From Aurelia coerulea (taxonomy: Eukaryota > Cnidaria > Scyphozoa > Semaeostomeae > Ulmaridae), in assembly GCA_039566865.1 (NCBI GenBank), contig CM076954.1, forward strand, positions 16,826,001-16,890,000: 64,000 bases of DNA, in the 5' to 3' direction. Below the pieces are notes generated by a model, which did not search any database, had not been told where the DNA came from, and was given only the letters and a program-made list of their open reading frames with translations. Each line of letters opens with the position of its first letter. Position 1 is the first letter of the stretch. The translations under genes were made by a program, and so were the position numbers. This document shows, one piece after another, positions 32,301 to 43,800 of this stretch.

Positions 32301-35300
32301 TGAATTGCACTTTGAACAGAGTATGATTAAAACCCGACGTTTCAGGCTAAGCTCCTTATCAAGACTCAGTCCTGGTAATTTTAGGTGTGCCGTACATGCC
32401 TGATATGTTCAAGGTGGGCGTTTTATCCCATGCAGAAAAATGTTTACCAGTTGGACTTTCGTAGTTTCTATGTGGTCCTTGATGAATAATGATTATGATT
32501 CTTCCTTTGGTTTGCCTTTCTTTGTGAGCCTTATCCCATCAGTGCTTCAAGGAAGTTTCTAGCGTTTTAAGTCATGGTCATTTGGTCAATTGAACTGCAA
32601 AAGTTACAGAGTGGGAGATGGGAAAGGTTAGACATCAAGAACTTTGGCCATCCACTTTACCTGTCATTCTGTTTATTCAAGTATGCTGATCAGTTCAAGA
32701 TAAATAAAGATTCCACAAAAGTCATTAGCAGATTAAAGAAGGGGATAAGAGCAAATAACTCTAAGCCCTTCAAAGAAAACAACCAAACCACTCTACTGTA
32801 TGTTATGTTAGTAAAACTACTGGTAAGCCTTTGCCTACATTCATCAGGCCTTCAGAAAGTATTGTAGCAAATAGTGAGGTTTGTTCATTCGTTTGGGATT
32901 TAATAACTTGGTCATGAAGCTAGAATGGGGGGCATTTACACTGACAGAATGATTGTGTTTCCCCCTTGCTTTTGCAGCCCTTTTTCCGGGTTTCTTGCTG
33001 AGATCATTACATGTATTTTTCATGTAAGAAACTGCTTGTAAAAAACTCAACTTTTAGCACAAGAAGCCCATATTACAGTTAATTCAAAAAAAATTTCAAA
33101 AGATATTTTATCAAAAAAAATATGTTCCCTTTTGTCACTATATCGTGTGTTGTTTTCTTAGCCCTTTTCAATTTGTTATTTGTGAAATATATACTGTTTT
33201 GGAGAGCAGAAGGAAACAAGGGAGTCAAAAGTAAAAACGGAGAACGAGAGAGAAGAAAGATCTGTCTTCTTTCATTTACTCTATTTGTCATCGCAAGCAG
33301 TTTAGCATCACATGACATTTAGAAAGGCTACCAAGTGACCTACCTAAATGGTGATGAAAAAAGCACTTTTTTTTATCGAATGCCTAAAACCTTGAAGGCG
33401 TGCGAATGGCGGCATGCCACTAAATTTCATACTACCAGGACTGAAGACTCAATGATCAAACCTGTCACAATTTTTTTGCCCCCATTTTTCAATGTTCTAA
33501 GTACGTTTAAAGATGATCAAATGTCTGTTTCCTAACCCCAAATCAACACGAAAACGTTTTCTCTTTGTCCACTCATGTCAAATCTTTGGAAAATTTGTTG
33601 ACCTTTTTTTATTATTGTGAATGTTTTCGAGAACGAAAATTTCAAGAAACTTGCTTATAGCTGCAGAGACGGAAGACTAGAATTTATTCAAATACCCCCC
33701 AGAGTATAATTCTGTATTGTAGCCAAAGATTCAGTCATCAACCCTTGAAATGTGCGATATTCTGTGCCAAGTTAAAAGTGGACAGTTTTTTTTGCACACC
33801 TGGTAGATGTTTCACACATGTCCTTCATCTCAACAGAAACATCAAAGGCTTCATGATACAAACTGGTGATCCAAGTGGTATGTATTTCTATTGCCTCTCA
33901 TCATTATTTCAACCATGCATTTAGCTATTCATCGTAACTTAGGGGGAAGAACATGCAATCAGCAAGCTTGTATCCTTGGGATGGCAGTGTTTTCATGTGT
34001 GGAATTTCATTCGCATAATCTTTTGCTCTTAAATGCTGGCAGCCGATTGTTTCTGTTGCGTTAAAGAACACAACGGTTTCAAATTTGAGGTTTCTTTTTA
34101 CCCTACGACCTAACCAAACCAAACCACTATATTGATGTGATGATGAAGAAACTGAAACTAGACTTCGCTTGTCGAGAATTGGCATAAAAGTTATTCAAAA
34201 TTTTACCTTTTTTAAGACACCTGATATCAGAATCGTAGATTAAGAATTCATTGTGATTACCCGTACTGTATAGGCCAAAGATTTTTCAATATTTTCTCTT
34301 GATCCTTCATGGTTTACTATTCTTCCTTCTATGGTAGGAACTGGAAAAGGAGGAAAGAGCATTTGGGGCAAAAAATTTGAAGACGAGATTGTACCACATT
34401 TAAAGGTAATTCCTTTCAATGATTGTTTTACAGTTATTTCATCTCTTTCATCTCATAATGGGCGTCATAGAACTGCATTTAGAGTTTAAGTATACTTTCT
34501 GTCGGTGATTTGATGCAAATACTTGTTCTTGTGTCTTGGTTATTTGTTACTTTTATGTAAAAAGTTCCTGATACATTTTGAAAAGTTGAAAACAGTTTCC
34601 TAAATAGCTCATGGGTCAAATCTTTCGTTGATGAGTTATATGAAATTAATTAATTTTATGTAACGATTGGCAATGGTTGCTTCAAAAAGCAGTATCGTGG
34701 AAAATTCCTTCAAGCAAACAATTTTTTGGACTCTCTTCAAAATTTATTTCGTGCCGAAATGTTTTGGAAAAAATTTTATGCGAAATTTTTGGAAGCTGAG
34801 ATTGAGGTTGATCACTTTATTCGCATTTACAATGTGGTACAGTGTATTCACTCTGCTCATGGAAAATTCTCAGTTCACGGTCTGCTTAGCCATTACTTAG
34901 CGTTCAAAGCAGGTGCCACCGTGTGGCCTTTTCATTCAGAAGTAGACAAAAAACGTTTTCTGGAAAGTTCGGTAATACACAATTCTATTTTGTGATCTGA
35001 GGGTCAGCTAAAGTGGGGGGGGGGGGCAGGAAGTGTCACTGTGCATTGTGAAACCTCCAGCATGAAACACGAGAAAATAATTAGCGCTGTTATTAATGAG
35101 CCAAGCTATTTGTCCATGAGTCTGTCACTCATCTGATTGAATGATAAGGACAATACAAAGAATAGGAGAATTGAATGGTTGCTGAACCTATTGACTTTCT
35201 ACGACCGTAGAAAGTGCTAACGATAAGCCCTCCTTTGTTTCAAATGCACAGATTCACAAATACATCCGTTGCGTTGAGCTCTGGCTTTGTTGCAGCCAAT

Positions 35301-36744
35301 CAGATACGTGACAGACTGCCTTTAAGTGAATAGAATTTACCCAAAATATTTTCATAGAAAATATATCTTTCTGCAGCATAACGCAAGAGGTGTCATATCT
35401 ATGGCAAACAGTGGTCCAAATACAAATGGATCTCAATTCTTCATTGTTTATGCAAAACAGCCACATCTTGACATGAAATATACAGTCTTTGCCAAGTGAG
35501 TATACTCGGTGTCTCAAAATAATGTATCAGCATTTACTGAACCGTACGGTCATGAATTGTGCACTCATTTCAATGAACTACATACAGTTTTGAAGCAAAA
35601 AGGCAAACTTAAATGTAGAAATTTATTACGCGAAAAAAGACAATGTCATTCCAGAGTTACGGACAATTTTATCCGAAAGCTATGTTTGAAAGTTTTTTGA
35701 AAAGTTACAATCAAATTTCGTCCCTTTCTTGGCTTTAATAAGATGACACTTGCCTCAGTTATCTTGTGAAGAACTTATACAAGCAACCCATATAGATATA
35801 CACGTAAGAGGGATTATAAGAGACATAGTACTTAAGGTGGATCTGCACTTAAGGTGGCTCACTACCAAACATTTGCATTTCGTGAACCAATCATTAGGTA
35901 GTTCACTACTAGCTAAAATAAGTTCAGAACACATAAACAACAGGTCAAGGTGGTTCGCTACTAATAAAAATTTTACACTGATGTATGCATTTGGTGTTCT
36001 ATCGCTTATGATTATAATAGCTTGCTACCGTTATTGCTTACTTAAGCTATTAATGCATGGGCGATAAGAAACACAGTAGTAGTTGTTGTTCCTACAGCAG
36101 TTTTGTTCCTCCCTGTTTCCCTGTGCCTGGTTTTCCTTTTATCCCTGTGTACTACAAATCTGAATGACAATGTAGTGAAGAGAATAACGCTTCTCTCTCT
36201 TTTGCCTTGTCTTTCCCTGACACAACAGCAACAGCAACCTTCACGGGGACAAGGACACAGGGAAGAACAAACAACCACCGCGTTTTCTTGTCTCCAAATT
36301 TTTGTCGTGGCGATTTTGTATTTATTGAACTTGAAAGACAATGTCACTGCGTTTTTTTTATCTTTTATTAAAAATGAGCGTGTTATTTTGAAGATAAACG
36401 TTTATGCTTCTCAGAGGAACCAACCAAACATTCATACGTCTTACGATTGCTCCGATATAAGAGGACTTTTGACAGTCACCTTTTTGTGGCTCCAAACAAA
36501 CTTCAGAAACAATAGACACATGCTTACAACAATGGTGTTTACATATTTGCTTACAGTTCTACGACGGTGCCCCTTTAAAGCCTATTATCAATGTTCATAA
36601 TATCTTTTTCCCATTAGACTCATTGATGGTTTTGAAGTTCTGGATGAATTCGAGAAGATCCCAACAAATGAGAAGAACTACCGCCCTTTAGAAGAACTCA
36701 GATTAAAAGGTGTTACAATCCATGCGAATCCTCTAGCAGAGTAA
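29339..36744 (+). CDS. PPIL3: Peptidyl-prolyl cis-trans isomerase-like 3 (cyclophilin)
   Basis: This is a complete single-domain cyclophilin of the PPIL3 type, a prolyl isomerase known from spliceosomes. Coding exons are 29339-29341, 30967-31041, 31758-31810, 33837-33877, 34338-34405, 35377-35495 and 36618-36744. Their phases agree throughout and give 161 aa, the usual length of the family. Exon 1 contributes only the ATG, followed at once by GTAAGT; exon 2 opens with [16 protein letters not shown]. Visible cyclophilin motifs are [19 protein letters not shown] (active-site Arg44, Phe49, Met50 and Gln52), the [15 protein letters not shown] segment [29 protein letters not shown] with Tyr where cyclophilin A has Trp, and the C-terminal ITIHANP-like end [10 protein letters not shown]. 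Intron 1 holds a LINE fragment and intron 3 holds a SINE. No targeting signal is visible, consistent with a nuclear/cytosolic protein. Confidence 0.95.
29720..30610 (+). mobile_element. Non-LTR retrotransposon 3' fragment with CCHC-like finger
   Basis: Decayed coding sequence starts around [11 protein letters not shown], the post-polymerase YGAETW-type motif, then [36 protein letters not shown] stop breaks the frame near 30087. It resumes at 30092-30520 and ends with a Cys/His cluster ([17 protein letters not shown]) typical of the C-terminus of CR1/RTE/I-like elements. It is followed by an AT-rich tail (TATATT repeats about 30595-30611). It lies within PPIL3 intron 1. Confidence 0.75.
30665..30780 (+). 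mobile_element. Degenerate SINE body fragment
   Basis: Diverged match to the SINE body: GGGCTCCATCACTTAAGAGC..CATGACAATG then ATTCGATTAGGTC and a CACCTTCA end. The tRNA-like head is missing. It lies just after the LINE fragment in PPIL3 intron 1. Confidence 0.5.
31110..31230 (+). mobile_element. tRNA-derived SINE, internally deleted copy
   Basis: Same head as the copy at 31999 (GTGGTGCAGTGGTGTAATCC, CAGCCAGAGCAGTCAGG). It jumps directly from the B-box region to GATCCCAGCGCTTGGCAC and CTTCACCTTCA, so about 65 bp of the body are missing. Confidence 0.75.
31999..32186 (+). mobile_element. tRNA-derived SINE, best copy
   Basis: The head resembles a tRNA gene: an A box (TGGCGCAGTGGTG) and a B box (GGTTCGATACC) about 45 bp apart, giving an internal pol III promoter. 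A body follows (GAGCGTCATGACAAGGGG, CTCGATTAGGTC, GATCCCAGCGCTTGGCGC), ending in CTTCACCTTCACC. The same sequence recurs at four other places in the window, so it is dispersed. Located in PPIL3 intron 3. Confidence 0.85.
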
Positions 36745-36812
36745 CATTCCAAAGCAAGAAGCCGGAGTATGGCGCCAGGGGACCTGTGATGCTGGTTAAG
36801 CGAAGTAAAGGT

Positions 36813-37532
36813 TCCAAATCTTCAAAGGTTGATGTAAAACTCTATTTCCTTTTCCTTTAAAGCTTTTATGTCGCTATATAAAGCTAATGGCAGACATTTA
36901 TTCAGTCGTGTGATTCCTGTGCAGAGGACGGTCATGGGGATTAGCGCGGTTTTCTTTGATGTTAGTTTATTGTAATTTTGCATAACACGGAAAACAAAAG
37001 GGATTGGATGACCGTCTCTCATGGCGTTGAAGGACAACTGATAGAGCGAGGCTAGGAATCGTATTTATAACGACATAAAAGCTTTAACTGAATAGCTTCA
37101 AAGAAACTTCAGCTTTTGGGCTATAATTTTACCGTTGTACTTTTCTGAAAGTGGTTTTCTTCTTTTTTATGAATTCAAGAGAAATCTTGTGAAAACTTAA
37201 TTTCTAATAGACTTGATTTCTATATAAACTTTTGACGAAAAATGAAATTATTCTCAAAAACCATTTTTTTATGATGTCCACAATATGGTATCAAGCAAAA
37301 GTTCATTGCTCTTCTGGTTAAGGATTTAGAGACTTGATGGCGTCACATTCTCAAATTAATTAAAATGTCAAATGCACTGAAATTTCTGTAAATATTCAAG
37401 ATTTCTGAAAAATCCAACGGTAAAATTATAGATTAGTAGCTAAAGTTTCTTTCAAGCCATTCGGCGAGGAGAAATAAGTCATAGAATTTTACACTCACCT
37501 CATTACACCGATTTAAAGATTCGGATCCCATA
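36813..37532. mobile_element. Foldback MITE, subfamily B, between PPIL3 and CIMIP2-like
   Basis: Starts AAGGTTCCAAATCTTCAAAGG and ends AAAGATTCGGATCCCATATGC, with arm motifs ATAATTTTACCGTTGTACTTT and its complement. It is larger than other copies because extra sequence lies in the left arm (about 36860-37070). It fills most of the gap between the two convergent genes. Confidence 0.6.
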
Positions 37533-37810
37533 TGCTGTTAAATGATATCTAAGAGAGATGTCATACGAAAAAGGAACATCAGCAGCTCTTGACAAAGATG
37601 ATAATTAAAGGCTTTTTCCATGGCTACATTTCTCGAGATGAGAGGGTGGGAGGCTTGTGACTGTATTAGGAAAAGACTTAATAAATAACTAAAGTAGCCT
37701 TACATGCATAGCTGTTGTGCCTTCATTGTTTTCTATAAAACTTACTACATCAGTATTTTGAGTTGAAATTATGAAAAAAGTATCGTTAAGAACATATATA
37801 TGAATCTCAT

Positions 37811-37860
37811 GAATCCAAGTGAATCCAAGTGAATCCAAGTGAATCCAAATGAATCCAATA
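37811..37860. repeat. 10-bp tandem repeat
   Basis: GAATCCAAGT repeated five times, the last two units diverged, about 20-70 bp downstream of the CIMIP2-like stop codon. Confidence 0.85.
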
Positions 37861-37880
37861 GCATCAGAGATTTGAGCTGT

Positions 37881-40800
37881 TCATGTAACTTGCTTGATTC
37901 CTTTTAATTTGCAAATTGCTTCCTTTGTGGTTTCGCCAAATCCCTTTCCAAACTTGTTTTGTTCACCTTGGAAATAAAATATGTAAGTCAGACAAGAAAT
38001 ATGTGGATTTTACAGAGACCAAATTTATCTCGTACAGAAATGCATTCGTTCGTGGTTGTGTCAAAGTTATCAACTAGAAATATGCATTAAGTACCCGTTG
38101 AGTCAAAGAAAGGTATTCATTGTTTGAAAAATTGTACAGGAACAATAATGCAACCAAATTGTACCGGGTGTCCCAAAAAAAGTACTCCCGTTTGAAAAAT
38201 CACCAAAATTTGATTCACAGCCGATCTTCGATTTTCTTTGTTTGTCAAGTAGATCAAGGGCCAAATTTTTATCCAATATATAGTTATTCTTGTAATTGGT
38301 TTCAAAATTAGCGAATTTAGCTCTTTTTAGGGCTACCTGGTTTTGAACCATACTGCAAAAAAGCATCGATGATTGCCAGATCAATTTCTTTGTGCATGTA
38401 TAGCTTCTAGTTTGGTCATAAATTACAGAAAGAAATGCGCACTATCATTGGAGACTTCAATAATGATAAAAATATCTGAAAATTTTGACTCTTACGTAAG
38501 ATTGAGCATTTTGCTTCAAAAGTATAGCTCAAAATATGGTTTTTGAACGTATAACTTCTCTACCTTGCTGTATCAAAAGCAAACATGTTATCATCACTGA
38601 ATATGTTTGGGTCTTTGACAAAACAACTCAAGAAAAGATTTTTATCAAAGGTTTGACAATCAATACAGGTGTCCTTTTTTATGGGACACCCAATAACATT
38701 TAAAAGCCATCATCTTGTTGCGATCTCAACTCAATTTTCAATACTTCTCTCGTAATTTAGGTGCATTATTTCCTTGCGAAATTAGGAATTAGCAACGAAT
38801 TCTACTTCTCGATGTACTCAATAACAGCAAAAAATGCCTCTCTCACTCTCATGTAGACTTTTGAATTATTGATGCTCAGCGTTGACGAGAAAGCATAATA
38901 ACATTTCATTAGTTTCCATATAATTAAAAGGTAATGGATGGAAGGTAATTACAATGAATGGATGGATGGAAGGTAATTACATCGCCTTTTAATGGATGAA
39001 AAGTGGATGGCAATGAGCCTTGCACTGCACTATAGTTTTAGCCACCAAAGCCCGTGGAGGCTAGTTTTCGAGAATTCTTGATTTGAAATTGAGATTGTGC
39101 ATTGCCTTAAATATTGCCTGAGATTGAGATTATGCAGTGTCCTAGACCACTTGTTGTTGCCCGATATGTTGCAGCTGGTTCTGGGGTTCTTACCTTGTAT
39201 ATGGCCTGTATATCGTGGAATCATTCCTTCCGGTTGAAAGATGGCAACAGTTTCTGCTTCTCGTCCTATTTTGCGATGAACGTCGATTGGTGTGTGTCGG
39301 TAGATCGCAAACTCAGTCATGGCATTGTAAAAATCGCGTAGTGCTTTGTTTGTTACTGCTGGGTACTGCATACCTATTGGAGAACGAATATGGGCATTAT
39401 TAATACCGGATGTGCTAAAAAAAGATCAGACGTTTGAAAACTGTAGCACCTAGCGTACCAGATAACAGGGGCAGATTTTGAACACAATCGCAACAGTTGC
39501 GTTTGATTGCTGTGATTGACACCTTACCTCAATTCAAAGCGATTAGCGACTGCTGACAAAGGAAATTTTCTCAACCAGTGATTCAAAACAAACAAAGCCG
39601 CAAAAGTAACCCTGAAACTAGTAGGGCAAACTTTTGCCTTGTGCAAGCGAAAGGTGGTTTTTAAGAAAAGTTGTGTGCTTATCGCGAAAGAAGAAGGGTA
39701 AATATAAAGTTCTGTCGGGTGGATTTTGTTTATTTGATTCAGGAGTTGTTTTGTATTCGTTTCATTTAAGCCCTAAATACGCGAGAATTACAATGCATTC
39801 TGCTCGGCTTCTGAATCAAATAAACAAAATCCACCACGCAGAACATTAGATTTACCCTTCTTTTTTCGTTATAAGCACATAACTTCTCTTAAAAACCACC
39901 TTTCGCTGTCACAAGGCGAGAATCTGCCCTACTAGTTTCGGGGAAACTTTTACGGCTTTGTTTGTTTTGAATTACTGGTTGAGAAAATTACCTTTGTCTG
40001 CAGTCTCTAATCACTTTGACTTGAGGTGTCAATCAAACGCAGCTGTTGCTATTGTATTACAAAATCTGCCCTTGTTGTACCAGATGGATTTGAATCAATC
40101 AAAGTTTGATTGATAGCAGGGCAACCGAAGTATTTTTGTGATTTTTCTCGTGTTGTTATGAATATACAGATGATGTAGGTGACTTCGACTTTACGGAAAT
40201 CCCTTGTTTGCAAAATTCCTGAAAAAGGACCAGGAAAACTGCAGGTGTCTGCTTCCCACCATATCATATACCTTCATTAAAATTTTAGCTACCTCCTTTC
40301 CTTTTTTTTGGCATTTAGGCTGTTTAATTTGCTGATTAATTTAGGATTCCTGCTGGTTAAAGCTTCTCATGAATTCTTTCATTTAATGAAAAACCCTGTA
40401 GTTCCGAAAGTAATCAAGATATCCAAAATACTGGGCGCGGCAAATGAAATTATGTCATAGTACCTGACGACCCTATGTTAAACCGACCCTTAAAATCTAA
40501 TAAGATGCTCCAAGTCGGCGACAAATACGAAGCCAGTTTGTTTACAAAGTCCTTACCCATATACTGCCTTGCTCTTGGCACGAATCCCGTGTATCCCGAA
40601 ATAAAGTGTTTGTCCGGATTATCCCTTCTCATTGCGCACGGCCTTGCAGAAGGGCGCACTCCTTTCCCATAAAACATCGGTGCCTTTTCCACAATCGGTT
40701 TCAAAGGCCCTTTTGATTCTGGGGTTAAAAAATGGCGTGATTTGATTTTTGTAAGATCATATTTTAGCCACTTTTTTCGGCAGCAAGCATCTGATGAGCA

Positions 40801-43800
40801 TTTTCTGGAATTGGCCTTCTGTTCTTCTTTGGCTCGTTTTATCAGTACAGCAAATCTCTCACCAAAGAATTGGTTGCCAGCAGTAATGTACCCTAGAAGA
40901 GAGCAACGATAGATCAAGAGCCAGTCATCCTTAATGCTGGATGCACACCAAAATGTTGGTACCTATCTATTAAAACATGGTGCCCATTTATTAGAATATG
41001 GTGCCTCTATTAAAACATGGTTGAAAATATTATCCAATTTATCCCATATTCTCTGACCACGAAAGTTGTTTTATTATCCAATTTATCCCATATTCTCTGA
41101 CCACGAAAGTTGTTTTTAAAACAACTTTCGTGGTCAGAGAATATCGGATAAATTGGATAATATTTTCCACCATGTTTTAATAGAGAGGCACCATGTTTTG
41201 ATAAAGAGGCACCATATTTTAATAAATGGGCACCATGTTTTAATAAAGAGGCACCATGTTTTAATAGATAGCCACCATGTTTTGATAAATAGGCACTATA
41301 TTCTGATAAACAAGCACCATGTTTCAATAAATAAGCACCATGAAAACGAACAAGGCTGCATTCTGCATTGAAACAATAGGCTGAATTTTGGCGGTGTTTG
41401 CACCCCCATAGTCCCCAGCTCGGCCATGGGTCATCCAGCAGCAACAACAGCAACGACAACAGCACAAGAACAATATCAACAAAGATCACGTTTCATCATT
41501 CAATCATGGCTGCTGAGTTTGTTCAAGTTGGTGAAGTAAGTGGCATCAACTTCTACCCATTAAAGTCATGCAAAGGTATTCCGACGGAAGAAGCTGAATG
41601 CGATGAATTTGGCATTAAATATGATAGGCACTGGGTGGTTCTTGATCGTGGAGGACGATTTACCTCGCAGAGAAGCAGAGGAGAACTTGCCTTGGTTGTC
41701 CCAACGATGATGGAAGGCCACATAAAAGTTGAAGCTCCTGGCATGGAGCCACTCTCTATCCCAATCGAAATGAAGGATTCCGATGCTCAGCAAGTAGATA
41801 TAGACATATTTGGTTTGGTTGGATCAGGAGTCCGTGTTAGCGAAGAGGCAGATGCTTGGTTCTCAAAGTATTTAGGGAAGCCCCATTCGTTTCATGCTTT
41901 CAATAGGGCTACTTGTCAGCCACGGTCCCTTCATCTTGACAAAAATTATGGAAACAGACCGGCTGTCACACAGTCAGATAAAGTTGCATATTCAGATAAA
42001 TGCCCATATCTTGTGATCTCAGAAGGCTCCCTTGAAAAGGTAAATGAAATATGCACAAAATTTGAATGTGAAATGCAACGCTTCAGGCCAAACATTGTTG
42101 TAAAAGGATGTGAAGCTTTTGCAGAGGACAAATGGAAAGCATTAAAGATAGGAAGTGCTGAATTCAGATGTCTACATATGTGTGGGCGATGCACACTTCC
42201 CAATGTTGACCCAAAGACTGGTAAAAGAGACAAAGAAGAGCCATTGAAGAGTTTACGGAAGTTCAGGCTTGTGCCAAAAGAGGAAGATGATGCCCTTGGT
42301 AATTCACCGGCTCTTGGGATGAACCTTGGAATTGAGAAGCCAGGAATCATTAAAGTTGGAGAGCCAGTTTTTGCAAAATTTTGATTTAGAATTTTGGTGT
42401 GTAGAGCACAAATGCAGAAATCACTCTATTAGGCTGAAGTATTTTATGGTTTGCATGGTTGATAATTTGAAACAACCACTATAACTTGGATAAACATTTC
42501 AATTTTTCAATTAGATCTTCATCAGTAATTCATAATGATTAGTATTTACAGGGGTAGAATAAGTATTAAGGGAGAGTGGAAATGTGAGATAATTTCCTAA
42601 AAATTGTAATTCACAGATTTTCTTTGACAACAACAGGTAGAGCTACCTTCCTGGAGGCTGCAAATGTTGTTGTAACAGCTTCATCTGCCATTTTTGTGCC
42701 ACCAACACTACTCATTTCGCCCCCAGCCTAGTCCCAGACTGGAAAGTTTGCAGAATGCGCAGGGGATAGAAATCGCTTTGTGTGGCTGTATTTTTGTCAA
42801 TAAACAATTTACCTATTGCTTTCTTTTGTTGTTTCATGAAAATTTTGTGGCTGGAGCTGCAGCTGAAATTTAAAGTGTGCAGCAGATGAAATTAAAATTT
42901 GACTTCTTGGTCTTTGAGCGATATTAGCAGATAATTGGGTTATTGATCTGGTGTCACATAAATTAGACAAAAGAGTGATTTTCCAGCATGAATATTTTGA
43001 AAGCCAAAGGGAATTATATTTAACTAGGCCTGCTCGGCACGGCTCTGCCATTCCTCTGCATTCCATTTAGACCGTTGCATTCTTTCAGAGCAAACAGTAT
43101 CATTATGGCAGGGCCGTAGAAGCAGCTTCGGATTGGGGGGGGGCAATTGTTCTCAAAACAATAGAGAACAATACATCTAGTTAATGCGTGTGACATAGCA
43201 CCATTGTTTTAAGAAAATTATTGGGGGGCTTGAGCCCCCCCCCCTGTCCCCCCCCCCCCGCTTCCTACGGGCCTGTATGGTGAAAGTTTGTACCAGCACA
43301 TGTTGGCCCAATTTTAGGCATCAGAAATAGGTTTCAACCTCCTATCTCAAAAGTTCTGATCAGCTTACCACGCTGTAAGAGTATCTTTTTTTTCTATTAA
43401 ATTTTTTAATTTCTTTATTTAATTCTTTTTCCAATTTATTAACTTTTTATTTTATTTTTCTCCAAATACTAAAAATACTCTGATCCAGGGTAACCACGCT
43501 GTGGCATTAGCATTGGCAGCGATATTTCCTCTGTGTGACCTCCCCTCCCGCTATACTCTCTCTATTCCACCATACACGTTTTTTTATAAGAAACTTGGAT
43601 CAGCACTTAGTACTAAGAGTTTCTTAATTTCGCATGAAAATTTCGGTGTTTTAGTAGTAAAAGTTTCTTAATTAGTTTCTTATTTTTTGGGCCTAAAATT
43701 GCAGTATTGTTTGAAGTTGAGCCTTCTTCTCGAGAAAGGGCTTCCATTTTGCATTGACATTGTCATCAAGAAGAAGCCATGCACATCAAGGCAAAAATTT

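Noticed and set aside
36103..36600. 165-codon open frame in PPIL3 intron 6
   Set aside because: It runs through MITE fragments (it ends in the CTACGACGG..GCCCCTTTAA end of the AAAGGGGCTC family) and inverted sequence; no domain.
41010..41489. 159-codon minus frame with repeated LLKHG units
   Set aside because: It is the reverse translation of the CACCATGTTTTAATA tandem array.
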